Of a stretch of DNA of 64,000 nt, positions 15,533 to 23,583 are shown piece by piece (position 1 is the stretch's first letter; every line of letters starts with the position of its first letter). The notes under the pieces were generated by a model. That model was given only the letters and a program-made list of their open reading frames with translations, did no database searches and was not told where the DNA came from. The DNA is from Nocardia sp. BMG111209 (GTDB lineage Bacteria; Actinomycetota; Actinomycetes; Mycobacteriales; Mycobacteriaceae), in contig NZ_KB907308.1 in assembly GCF_000381925.1 (NCBI RefSeq), positions 1,054,001-1,118,000 of the forward strand. The letters are read 5' to 3'. The position numbers were made by a program, and so were the translations under genes.

Positions 15533-18008
15533 ATTCATAAACGCTACCCGTTTGGCGCAGTATCCCACGGCGGTGGGCATCGTCCAAGAAGCGCATGAAG
15601 CGCCAGGGAGCCGATCCCGTTAACGCCCAAAGCATCCGTCGATAGATCCAGCGGCCCCAGTGAGAGCTAATGACATAGCCGACTCCCCACCCCGCTGCGA
15701 ACAAACCACAGGCTTCATACCACACTATGAAGCTCGGCGCTCTTCCATCTATGAAGCTCAGAAGTACTCCGTACGCTGCCGCCGCGGCAATCAGTCCCGT
15801 TAGAGCCGCATCAATGACAGCCTTCCTTCGTGCGGCCACCAATATTGCTGACGGACTTATCGCTCTCACGGTATCGACTCGGCCACTTACCAACTCTTCG
15901 ACAATCTGCATGGCAAAGAACGCCACGAATACGGTTGGGATCGTGAACCACACATACCATGGTGTATGCAAGTTGATTATCACGCTCACCAAGACGAGAG
16001 ACATCCCGAGCAGAGGAATAAAGTTTGCAACTATATTAGGCCAAGAAGCATTCAATTCCGTTCGCCATGCACCGACGACGCGAGCTATATGACGCCCTCC
16101 ACGGCTCTTGCTATACGAGCTGGGCTCACCTTCATCACGAAAGGAACGCCAAGGGTTTATCATAAGAAGCCCCGAACCAGCCCCCACGATCAAGGCCGCA
16201 TACCATGGGTGCATACCATGCCTGGCATGATCTAGAGTAATCAACAGGGAAATAAAACCGATTATGAATGGTACAGCGGAGAGAGCTGCATGCTGCCACC
16301 ATGCAAACAGCGGCCCTTCCTGATACATATACATTCTAAATGCCAAGGATTCCAGCCAACTACGCGCCCGGTTTGCGTCCCATTTGGTCGACCGATATCG
16401 GGAATGATCCAACTGCTCGACCGGCAGATCATCATAAGCCACATCAACAAACCGGCTAAGCAGATGCCGCTCCAAGGTGGCCTGAGTGCTATACATATTA
16501 GAGTCCATCAGCTCAATTGGATCAGCTGACGTATCGCTGTAGATTCTGCGTGCTAGCGACACCATAAGCGGTGTTGAAAGCACAGCTAAAAGGCGCGTGG
16601 CTTGATCGCTATCCGAATCATTTTTGAGCTGACGTAAGACCGAACTCCACTTTGTCCCGGAATCTTCGCGCCGATAATCCGGGCGCGCGGTCAGTGGCAG
16701 GTAAGCCGCTAAATCATCCAGCTCTAGATGGCTGAGGAAAATTGTCGCAGCACCAGTAATGACGTCACTCTGCTCAACCGCACCTCCGTACTCGTACGGC
16801 CGACTCGTCAGTATAAGTGGGTCACCAGGACTCAATGAGGAATTCAAGGCTCGAATTGCATCAGGACGCAGAGCCGGTGTCATCTCATCGAACCCATCAA
16901 GTACGGGGATCAGGAGTCGGTGACGTAGTAACTGTGCGGCTAGTGATTGACCATCGCGATTCATTTTCCGAAGCGCTGGGTAGTCGAATTCGAGCCGAGA
17001 CCGCAGCCAATCCCGCAGTGAATTTTGCGTCGGATTCCAAGAGGCAATCGAGAAAATAACCGGGACAGCGTTCAAAGGATCGTGGTGCGCGATAAAGTCA
17101 ATGACAAGCCGCAGCAAAAGACTCGTCTTGCCCATCCCTCCGCTTCCTAAGATGACGAGCCGCCCTGAGGGGATCGACTCAAACATCGCCCTGACGTTAG
17201 GGAGGCTGTTTGTGAGGTCGATTGCGTCGTCACGATTAAGGTCACCGCGAATAATTTGCCAATGGTCCGTTAAAACCGATGGGCCGTTTGTCCATCTGAT
17301 TGGTATCGGAAACGGATCGCTAATCTGCCGAATACGCTCTTCCTTCGACCATTGGTCGCTGACTTGTGCGGCGAGGTCGGAAACGGCGCGCATAAGTTCG
17401 GGATCATTGATTGTCGGCGCGCACCAAGCGGTTGCCAATGTCGCTGGAATTTCGGCTGCTGGTTGTTCCTCATGTACTGATTCGGGAGACGAGAAACAGT
17501 CAGCCAGGATCACAGCGGCGAGCGATAGAAGCGCTTTATCTTCCGGGCCACCGGGACGTTTGAATGCGTCAGGTTCGTAGCCCGCAGTTCTTGCCGCGAC
17601 AATCCGAAGCTGCTTAGTGGGCAAATCGGCCACGTCGTCCCGGAGTCCAAACAAAATCAAAAGCCATTTGCCATGACCCGGAACCCTTATTCGAGGAATT
17701 TCGTACTCAAGCAGGTGCGTTACTGCGCTGGCTCTGGTCATCGTCGGCTCATAGCCGGGGACAGTTGCGGCAGCCTGCTCTAGCAGCGTCGTGTCAAGAT
17801 CTTTGCGAGTGGGGTCATCAAGCGCAGCCAATCCATTATTGCGCACATTATTGAGCTGCTTAGATAGTGCGACCTGAAGCTCTTCCACGGCTGCACATGT
17901 TACCAGGCAAAGCCTCCTGGCGTCGCTGATTAGAACCTTATCGGCACGCGACGCTATTGACGGAATGGCGTGAGCGTGTAAATATGAAGACAAAACATGA
18001 GTGAACAA
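15261..18008 (-). CDS. NACHT-domain NTPase with C-terminal transmembrane region
   Basis: A 915-residue STAND NTPase. Residues 1-270 form an N-terminal sensor/effector region. The NACHT core follows, with Walker A GSGGMGKTS (about 288-296), Walker B LLIPVLDGFDE (about 365-375) and ILTSRP sensor segment. Residues about 575-800 contain six or seven hydrophobic helices, and the tail has the GSVYEFRHVLLCQFLA element seen in actinobacterial NACHT proteins. Bacterial NACHT proteins are known phage-defence factors; a membrane-embedded version suggests action at the envelope. The TTG start at 18008 overlaps the divergent gene by 12 bases; an alternative GTG is at 17888. AT-richer than its surroundings. 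Confidence 0.8.
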   Translation of the reverse strand: MFTHVLSSYLHAHAIPSIASRADKVLISDARRLCLVTCAAVEELQVALSKQLNNVRNNGLAALDDPTRKDLDTTLLEQAAATVPGYEPTMTRASAVTHLLEYEIPRIRVPGHGKWLLILFGLRDDVADLPTKQLRIVAARTAGYEPDAFKRPGGPEDKALLSLAAVILADCFSSPESVHEEQPAAEIPATLATAWCAPTINDPELMRAVSDLAAQVSDQWSKEERIRQISDPFPIPIRWTNGPSVLTDHWQIIRGDLNRDDAIDLTNSLPNVRAMFESIPSGRLVILGSGGMGKTSLLLRLVIDFIAHHDPLNAVPVIFSIASWNPTQNSLRDWLRSRLEFDYPALRKMNRDGQSLAAQLLRHRLLIPVLDGFDEMTPALRPDAIRALNSSLSPGDPLILTSRPYEYGGAVEQSDVITGAATIFLSHLELDDLAAYLPLTARPDYRREDSGTKWSSVLRQLKNDSDSDQATRLLAVLSTPLMVSLARRIYSDTSADPIELMDSNMYSTQATLERHLLSRFVDVAYDDLPVEQLDHSRYRSTKWDANRARSWLESLAFRMYMYQEGPLFAWWQHAALSAVPFIIGFISLLITLDHARHGMHPWYAALIVGAGSGLLMINPWRSFRDEGEPSSYSKSRGGRHIARVVGAWRTELNASWPNIVANFIPLLGMSLVLVSVIINLHTPWYVWFTIPTVFVAFFAMQIVEELVSGRVDTVRAISPSAILVAARRKAVIDAALTGLIAAAAAYGVLLSFIDGRAPSFIVWYEACGLFAAGWGVGYVISSHWGRWIYRRMLWALTGSAPWRFMRFLDDAHRRGILRQTGSVYEFRHVLLCQFLAVSGQGRARILPPGRYIDLQARIDLAVDRFRWGEYELALEELDVLASSRGFLNRRGKAKLRTLIEELGSSIESPSIALES

Positions 18009-18476
18009 TTCCCTGCAAATCCATCAGAGTATGAGCCGGAGCCATTTCCGGATACTAATCGTATCCCGAGGTATAAGCCCGAGAAAGATATTCGAGAATT
18101 CACCTTAGGTGATTTTGCGCTCAATCTTCATCGCCAGATCAAGCGCACTGCGGCGGCCGATTCGCTCGCTGCTGCACATCTTGAACTCAAACATGTGGGT
18201 AACGGCCTGGACTATCTCTTAACCCACCTGGCAGAACGTTACCCAGAAATCGAAACAGAGATATTCGAGGCCATGAAAACCGAACCGGAACCCCGTGACA
18301 TCGGCGGCGGTTTCGATTACACCGATGTTGACTATCTCGCCGGTATGAAAGAGGAAAAACTCATTCCCTACCTAGTCGAGCTTGAAGGCGACCAAGACGA
18401 CGATGAGCGGCAATCGCCGCCGTCATCACAACCGCCCGTCAATCCGCCGCTCGGCCCCGACGGAAACCCTACGTAG
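17997..18476 (+). CDS. acidic hypothetical protein divergent from the NACHT gene
   Basis: A 159-residue soluble, acidic protein. Residues 20-60 are mixed, a central helical part (SLAAAHLELKHVGNGLDYLL) follows, and the C-terminus is Asp/Glu- then Pro/Ser-rich. No family is recognised. It is divergent from the NACHT gene with overlapping 5' ends and shares its AT-rich composition, so the two probably travelled together. It might be a regulator, adaptor or partner of the NACHT protein; nothing in the sequence decides this. A terminator hairpin follows. Confidence 0.55.
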   Translation: MSEQFPANPSEYEPEPFPDTNRIPRYKPEKDIREFTLGDFALNLHRQIKRTAAADSLAAAHLELKHVGNGLDYLLTHLAERYPEIETEIFEAMKTEPEPRDIGGGFDYTDVDYLAGMKEEKLIPYLVELEGDQDDDERQSPPSSQPPVNPPLGPDGNPT

Positions 18477-18516
18477 GCCCTCCCGAACCCCTACAAAACT
18501 CCTGCACAACCCATAC

Positions 18517-18554
18517 AAAACCGTCATCGGCCCTGGTCGATGGCGGTTTTCTTG
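18517..18554 (+). terminator. intrinsic terminator after the NACHT-associated gene
   Basis: Arms aaaaccgtcatcg (18517-18529) and cgatggcggtttt (18538-18550) pair over 13 positions with one G-T wobble around an eight-base loop, and the right arm ends in tttt. A good Rho-independent terminator 40 bases after the stop at 18476. Confidence 0.75.
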
Positions 18555-18772
18555 TTCACGCTGTTCGTGTGAGTTCAAGCCTTGCTCACCGCAGAGAACA
18601 CCAATTACGGAAACTGAGGAACCCCAAAGTGGAACCATTCACCACAGCCTGGGCACTGCCATCTCCCGGGTAAACCAGCGGCCACGGTAGTAGGCAACCT
18701 CCCGAAACCGCGCCTCCTCCACCCGATTCAACATCGGATTCCCAAGATTCACATTCAGACAGGAGCATTCCA

Positions 18773-19606
18773 GTGATATCTACAACCCACTTCCTGCCAG
18801 CCTGGCCCAGGTTGTCGTCCACCGCTCGCGGCATTCTGCTCAGTCTGGCGACCGTCGTGCTCGTCAGCGCAGCGGTCAGCTGCTCGTCCGGCAATGCGCC
18901 CCATGACCTTTCGGAGTCCAAGCAGATCGCCGCGTCCTGCCCAGCCGGCCGCCAGATTGCCGCCCGAGCTGCCATCGATGTCAGCGGCAGTCGGCGGGCG
19001 GTAGCGGGCGAGGTAGGCCGCCTCGACCCTGTTCGCCAGCTGGTGCGCTATGCCCTGATCTGCGGCGGTCGTGCACGGATCGACGCCTTCTCAGGAAGTT
19101 CGGCCGCGACCGCGGCGGTCTACGACGGCGACATGCACTTGCCGGGCGCGACACAGAACGCCCGGCTGCGGCGCGAGCCGGCTATGACGGACTCAGTGAT
19201 GGCCGAGGTCAACAAGAACTTGCCGATCGCGAGCGCCAAATTGCCCGCGGATAGCACAGATATCAGCGCGCAGCTCGGTCTGAGCGGCGAATACAAGCGG
19301 CAGCTCGATCCGGACGCGTCGCGCTACGACCTGCACGTCGTCATCACGACGGACGGCATTCAGGCGACAAGCCAGATCTCGTTGGCCGATCCTGCCTTGA
19401 CTCCCGCCCGTGCCGAACGATTGGCCGAACAGGTTGCCGTGCCGAATCTGACAGGTGCTGATGTCCGGGTGACGGATATCGGCAAGACGATTGGGCAAGC
19501 TCCGTCGACGGTCTATGTCGACGCGCTGAAAGCGTTCTACAGCAAGCTCTGCACCGCGACCGGTGCGGCCCGCTGCACTGTGGTCACGGACGGGGCGGGG
19601 CGATGA
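18773..19606 (+). CDS. vWA-like lipoprotein of the conjugative-element operon
   Basis: A 277-residue protein with a signal peptide and lipobox-like VSAAVSC at about residue 37. The mature part begins with DVSGSRR, which fits the MIDAS DxSxS motif of a von Willebrand factor A domain, and later has DLHVVITTDG for the MIDAS Asp. So it probably sits on the outer membrane face as a metal-dependent adhesion or scaffold module. The gene overlaps the next (ATGA at 19603-19606) and starts a four-gene operon. The operon lies just upstream of a truncated transfer ATPase, so I take it as part of a conjugative element. Confidence 0.6.
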   Translation: MISTTHFLPAWPRLSSTARGILLSLATVVLVSAAVSCSSGNAPHDLSESKQIAASCPAGRQIAARAAIDVSGSRRAVAGEVGRLDPVRQLVRYALICGGRARIDAFSGSSAATAAVYDGDMHLPGATQNARLRREPAMTDSVMAEVNKNLPIASAKLPADSTDISAQLGLSGEYKRQLDPDASRYDLHVVITTDGIQATSQISLADPALTPARAERLAEQVAVPNLTGADVRVTDIGKTIGQAPSTVYVDALKAFYSKLCTATGAARCTVVTDGAGR

Positions 19607-20718
19607 CGATGCAGCGCATTTCGTTGGGCGAACGTCTGAAGCGGTTTGCCGGATTGGACAGTTGGGCCTTGCTGGAGGCGAGGGCCAAACAGGCTCAGAT
19701 GCTTCCGGTCAGTGAGGCGGCGGCAGTTTCGCGGCCACCCGACGTGTCGGAGTTCTATGTCGAAAAGGAGTTTGACGAACTCGGGATCGAGCAGCTCCGC
19801 GCTCACACGGCCATCGGCGAACAGGCAGTCACCAAGCCCGCGTCCACCGCGGCGGGACTGGAGCTTGCCCGGCAGTCGAGCTACGAAGTGATCGACGCGA
19901 ACTGGCCGCTCGTCACGACCGCGCGGGATCGCTATATCCAGTTGGCGGCAGCACTGGGACCATTCGCGAAGCGCAAGAGCGGATCTCGCTGGGGGTACTT
20001 CGTCGGTCTCGTACTGCTCCTCCTCGGAGATATCGCCGGGCTGGGCGGCGCGGGCATCGCGTACGGCGAGGTCCCGGCCCTGGCCGTGATGCAAGCAACG
20101 TCGGCCAGCATGGCGACGGTCCTAGCAGGGATGGTCGGCAGCGAGTTCAAGTACCTCAAGCAGGCCCACGAACGGCGCAAGGACGACGACGCGCTGTCAG
20201 ATGAGCTTGAGCCATATCGGGCACTACTGCTCGGGCCGCTGGCGGGACGAAAGTACGTGCTGGTGACGTCGGCCATCGCTGCCCTGATCGCCCTGTTCGT
20301 GGCGGTGGGCATCTTCGCTCTGCGAGCGACCATCGAGGGGCAGACGTCGGGATTCGTCTTCGGCGCCCTGGCTGCTGGTATCGCGTTGGGCAGTTGGATC
20401 AACAGCTTCCGTTACGCCGATGCCGTCGCGGACAAAATTGACGTTGCCCGGCAGGACTATCGGCGGGAAGTACGCGCCCATACCAAACTGGCCCGCTCAT
20501 GGCCGTTCGTGATGGCCGAGCGTGCCCTCGAAAAGGCTCGCCTCGTGCGGCAACATCACGCCCTCCAGGGTGAAGCTGCCTACGCCCAGGTGATGGCCGC
20601 GAAATATCTGGCGCTGCAACAGAGTCCGGCGGTCGTCGGGCATGGCCTGGCAGCGGGCGAGATCGCCCGGAAGCCCCGAGTTGCTCGTCCGAAATCCCTG
20701 CACGGTGAAAGGAAATGA
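19603..20718 (+). CDS. multi-pass membrane protein of the conjugative-element operon
   Basis: A 371-residue protein. A cytoplasmic-looking N-terminus of 130 residues is followed by hydrophobic helices at about 133-150, 155-180, 225-245 and 250-270, then a long basic helical C-terminus (residues 275-371) likely to be cytoplasmic. No family recognised with certainty. Start is either ATG of ATGACGATG; the first overlaps the lipoprotein stop. Its position between the vWA-like lipoprotein and small membrane proteins suggests an envelope component of the element. Confidence 0.6.
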   Translation: MTMQRISLGERLKRFAGLDSWALLEARAKQAQMLPVSEAAAVSRPPDVSEFYVEKEFDELGIEQLRAHTAIGEQAVTKPASTAAGLELARQSSYEVIDANWPLVTTARDRYIQLAAALGPFAKRKSGSRWGYFVGLVLLLLGDIAGLGGAGIAYGEVPALAVMQATSASMATVLAGMVGSEFKYLKQAHERRKDDDALSDELEPYRALLLGPLAGRKYVLVTSAIAALIALFVAVGIFALRATIEGQTSGFVFGALAAGIALGSWINSFRYADAVADKIDVARQDYRREVRAHTKLARSWPFVMAERALEKARLVRQHHALQGEAAYAQVMAAKYLALQQSPAVVGHGLAAGEIARKPRVARPKSLHGERK

Positions 20719-20720
20719 CT

Positions 20721-21002
20721 ATGAACAACCCGCATAACCAACACGACCCCATCAGCGAGCCGAGCGACTTCATTGTCGGCGTTCCCCGAGGAGACCACCC
20801 GATCACTGCCGAACATTTGGCGAATAAGGCCATTGCGTTGATCTCTGGCGCACTGTCCGAAATCGTGGATGTCGTTGGCGTTCATCAAGATATGGCCCCG
20901 CGTTCGGCATGTCTCGTGTTGGAACTGACGGGCATGCTGGCTGACGAGACGATCAAGTGGATGCATCAATGGCCCAGTGTCAACGCGGCGGAGGAGCAGT
21001 GA
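20721..21002 (+). CDS. hypothetical protein of the conjugative-element operon
   Basis: A 93-residue soluble protein. The ATG at 20721 is preferred over 20715 because it is better spaced from the aaagga ribosome-binding sequence. The C-terminal half is a regular helix (LISGALSEIVDVVGVHQD and onward). Stop overlaps the start of the next gene (TGATG). No recognisable family. Confidence 0.55.
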   Translation: MNNPHNQHDPISEPSDFIVGVPRGDHPITAEHLANKAIALISGALSEIVDVVGVHQDMAPRSACLVLELTGMLADETIKWMHQWPSVNAAEEQ

Positions 21003-21208
21003 TGAGCGGCAGCGAGCCCCAAAAGTGGAGCGACAAGATCGTCAGCGTCGGGATCAGCATCTTCGTTGCCGCACTGGCCATCTACTGCGCGGTGTCCCTG
21101 ATCCAAGCGATCTTGCCCACGCTGCTGATGATCCTCGGCATCGCCGCCCTCATCGGCTTGACGGTAGGCGTGATCGTTGTGATTCGTACATTGAAAGAGC
21201 GCTGGTAA
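21002..21208 (+). CDS. small two-helix membrane protein
   Basis: A 68-residue protein with two hydrophobic segments (about 15-35 and 38-60) and a basic C-terminal RTLKERW. Overlaps the preceding stop by one base. Fourth and last gene of the operon beginning at 18773; an AT-rich 190-base gap without a gene follows. Confidence 0.6.
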   Translation: MSGSEPQKWSDKIVSVGISIFVAALAIYCAVSLIQAILPTLLMILGIAALIGLTVGVIVVIRTLKERW

Positions 21209-21397
21209 AACGCTGCAAGTTTATCGCAAGATTTCCTGTTCGTTTCGGTGTTGTGGAATCAGCGAACATCATTGTCGAACAAATTCAAGCATCACATAGT
21301 GAATACAGGCATTGCATCAATGCAATCGCCGATCAGACCACCTATCGGGTGAATCTCTGAAATAGAAACCGTAAGAAATTCGTGGAGGGCTAGAGCT

Positions 21398-21628
21398 ATG
21401 TCAAAAACAGGACGAGTAAACCACCGCCGTGGCAGTCGCGGCACATCGAAGGAGGAGCGGCGCATCACTGTCAGCAGCGTTCGCCGCGATCCGCCAGATC
21501 TTCGAAAGTTGAGCCGTGCGGTCATTGCGATCGCGATGCAGGACAGCAGTCGGGTGACGGACAAAGACAACGCCGGTGCGAGTGCAACTCCGCGCTCCAG
21601 CAAGGAGGAGGCGCACCATGACAAGTGA
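21398..21628 (+). CDS. small basic protein of actinobacterial conjugative elements
   Basis: A 76-residue basic protein. The core RRDPPDLRKLSRAVIAIAM resembles a motif I associate with small genes beside transfer ATPases in actinobacterial ICEs. Function unknown. The frame overlaps the start of the truncated ATPase gene (21618), so the two would be coupled. A gagggctagagct sequence precedes the ATG. Confidence 0.55.
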   Translation: MSKTGRVNHRRGSRGTSKEERRITVSSVRRDPPDLRKLSRAVIAIAMQDSSRVTDKDNAGASATPRSSKEEAHHDK

Positions 21629-21925
21629 GCAACTTCCTCTTCCTCTCACGCCAGGCACTCTCGTGTGGCAGCTGCTGTTCTGGCCTCATCCCTTCCGCGA
21701 ACAATCCGCGATCGGGCTGCTACGACATTGGGCAGCCCAGCGGCACGCACCGCCACTCATCCTGGAGGCACGCGCCGACGTCACCGGCGTGGAGTACCTG
21801 ATCGGCTCGCCTGCTCGACATGCCGCAGCCGTTCGTCGTACCGTCGAGCAACTGGTCGGTGGATCGGTGGTGACGGGATTCGATGCCCATGATCGGCAGC
21901 AGATCAGCACTGCTCGTCGCCTAAG
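21618..21925 (+). pseudogene. N-terminal fragment of a transfer ATPase (FtsK/VirD4-like)
   Basis: Residues 1-100 (QLPLPLTPGTLVWQLLFWPH, IGLLRHWAAQ, TGVEYLIGSP, ARRLRL) look like the N-terminus of the large transfer ATPase of actinobacterial ICEs, normally several hundred residues with Walker motifs. After about 21925 the similarity stops; the frame runs on to 22070 in low-complexity Ser/Thr sequence, which is the out-of-frame reading of the methyltransferase fragment that follows. A deletion therefore removed the rest of the ATPase. Without it the element should not transfer by itself. Confidence 0.6.
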
Positions 21926-22144
21926 ACTGACGACGACGAGCACAGCCACAAGCCTGAAGAGCAGTTTGCAATTATCGAAAGACTCTGCGACGGCCCATAC
22001 CTCGAACTCTTCGCCCGCCGGCGCCAACCAGGATGGGATGCCTGGGGTAACGAGATCGACTCGCAGATAAGCATCCCTGGCTATCCAGTGCCATCCGATA
22101 GACGATCTGGCAGCACCCCGCCACCCCTCGAACTAGTCGTCTGA
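21926..22144 (+). pseudogene. C-terminal fragment of an MT-A70-type adenine methyltransferase
   Basis: In the frame ending with the TGA at 22142-22144 the sequence encodes HSHKPEEQFAIIERLCDGPY followed by LELFARRRQPGWDAWGNEID. This is the C-terminal signature of MT-A70-family DNA adenine methyltransferases (SxKPEE, then LELFAR and GWxxWGNE). The catalytic DPPW part is absent, so the fragment is inactive. It is fused at about 21925 to the transfer-ATPase remnant, marking a deletion junction. Confidence 0.65.
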
Positions 22145-22228
22145 ACCTCCCAGTGAACTCGTCGGTGTCCTGCGGCCGTCCCCGTAAACGCATCAGCGCT
22201 TACCGGCCGCTCGCACCGAGGAGGAGCG

Positions 22229-22600
22229 ATGTCCACACCCGAAGGATCGAGCAGCAGCCGGGAAATCACCCTGGCCATCAAACTCGACCCTGCTCGCCAC
22301 GCTCAGCTCACCTGGATCGCCGAACTGCGCGGCACAAGCCTCAAGGCCGAATCGTTCAAAGCGGTCGACGCCTACATTGAGGCCGCCAAACGAGATCCTG
22401 AGCTGATCGCCAAGGCCACCGCCGCGAGGGAAGAGATCGAACGGCAGGCCAGGGAGCGGCAGGAGGCTATCGCCAACCTGTTCACCGCTCCCACTCCGCC
22501 ACCGCCCGTCCAAGAGGACGAGCCGGAATCCAGCGAGGGTGAAGCGGCGAAGGGCACGCGGCGTCCGAGCGGACGGCGCGGCCCACAGGCCAGCGAGTAG
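22229..22600 (+). CDS. small protein with ribbon-helix-helix-like N-terminus
   Basis: A 123-residue protein. The N-terminal part (REITLAIKLDPARHAQLTWI then AELRGTSLKAESFKAVDAYI) has strand-helix-helix character like RHH DNA-binding proteins; the C-terminal half is a charged coiled coil followed by a Pro/Glu-rich tail. Such proteins in conjugative elements may be partition or relaxosome accessory factors, but no specific family is recognised. A strong gaggaggagcg ribosome-binding site precedes the ATG. Confidence 0.55.
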   Translation: MSTPEGSSSSREITLAIKLDPARHAQLTWIAELRGTSLKAESFKAVDAYIEAAKRDPELIAKATAAREEIERQARERQEAIANLFTAPTPPPPVQEDEPESSEGEAAKGTRRPSGRRGPQASE

Positions 22601-22720
22601 CACCACCAGTCGGACAGCGCTCAAGCTCCCGGCGACACAGCCGATCGGATCAGCGAATCGAGGATTCATCCTCTTCACGGTCCGATCGGCCACTACTCAA
22701 ACGAACCAAAGGAGGTGATA

Positions 22721-22858
22721 GTGAATACAAAACCCAGCAGCGCAATATTCACCAAAGCAATTAAACATTTATTAAATTCACGTTGTGAAATTGTCGAAAT
22801 TCGTTGTTTCGCAATTGTTCCGGGCGTATTATTTGAAGCACAAACGGAGGCAACCGAA
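22721..22858 (+). promoter_or_regulatory. AT-rich leader/operator ahead of the XRE gene
   Basis: A markedly AT-rich stretch with imperfect dyads, e.g. aattgtcgaa ... tttcgcaatt centred near 22802. A near-perfect Shine-Dalgarno sequence (aaaggaggtgata) at 22708-22720 is followed directly by GTG at 22721, in frame with the XRE gene. It could encode an N-terminal extension of about 46 residues or a leader, or serve as the operator region; a second ggagg precedes the ATG at 22859. Confidence 0.4.
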
Positions 22859-23260
22859 ATGACGCCAAATCAGATCGAGCAGCTCGCGAGACTGCTACGG
22901 GAAAGACGTGAGGCGCTGGAGCTTTCAGCTCCCCAGGTCGCTCGCCGAGCACGCATTGACCCGTCCACATACTGGCGTATTGAGAGCGGTCAGATCGCCA
23001 ATCCGAAGATCGACAACTTGAAAGCTATCGCTGACGTCCTCGAGATATCTCCGGCCAACGTATTCTTTGCCATCGTCGGACCGACATCTGGCGATGCGTT
23101 GCCTACCCTCCGAACCTATCTTTGCGCGAAATATGATGTGCCGCCGAATGTTCTGGAAAAGATCGAGGTATTCTTTGCTGCGCTCAGTGAGGAGCATGGA
23201 ATCTGCTTTGATGCTAGAGATTCTGGCGCGAATCACCGACATGGGGGGCGAGCACAATGA
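22859..23260 (+). CDS. XRE-family regulator of the integration module
   Basis: A 133-residue protein with an XRE helix-turn-helix at residues 10-65 (LARLLRERREALELSAPQVA, RIDPSTYWRIESGQI). The C-terminal 60 residues are mixed helix. Immediately upstream of, and overlapping (GTGA/ATGA-type, 23257-23260), the excisionase gene, so it is the regulator of an XRE-xis-int operon. If translation begins at the GTG at 22721 the protein has 46 extra residues. Confidence 0.8.
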   Translation: MTPNQIEQLARLLRERREALELSAPQVARRARIDPSTYWRIESGQIANPKIDNLKAIADVLEISPANVFFAIVGPTSGDALPTLRTYLCAKYDVPPNVLEKIEVFFAALSEEHGICFDARDSGANHRHGGRAQ

Positions 23261-23583
23261 CAGCGCTCGACCTCGATAGCCGCCGCATGCTGCGAACACT
23301 CGGTAGTGCCGCACTCCGTATTGCCGATGGGCATATGATTGAACGGGATTGGCTCATTGAACAATTTACCTCCGGCACTCAACCGAACGAGCAGAACATA
23401 GGCGGTCGCTTATTGACGATCACCGAAGCCTGTGCACGCCTGCGGATCAGCAAATGGAGTCTCTACCGGTTGATCCACCAGCAACAACTCGCGACGGTGA
23501 CGATCGGCCGACGACGCTTCGTGCCAGTGGCGGAAGCTGATCGGTTTGTGAAACAGCTGGTCAAGGTCGGAGGCCGACCATGA
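23257..23583 (+). CDS. excisionase (HTH_17/MerR-like Xis)
   Basis: A 108-residue protein whose residues 50-105 form an excisionase-type winged helix (LLTITEACARLRISKWSLYR then LIHQQQLATVTIGRRRFVP). The N-terminal 50 residues are not conserved in the family. Overlaps both the upstream XRE gene and the downstream integrase start by four bases, indicating coordinated expression. Would direct excision with the adjacent tyrosine integrase. Confidence 0.83.
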   Translation: MTALDLDSRRMLRTLGSAALRIADGHMIERDWLIEQFTSGTQPNEQNIGGRLLTITEACARLRISKWSLYRLIHQQQLATVTIGRRRFVPVAEADRFVKQLVKVGGRP

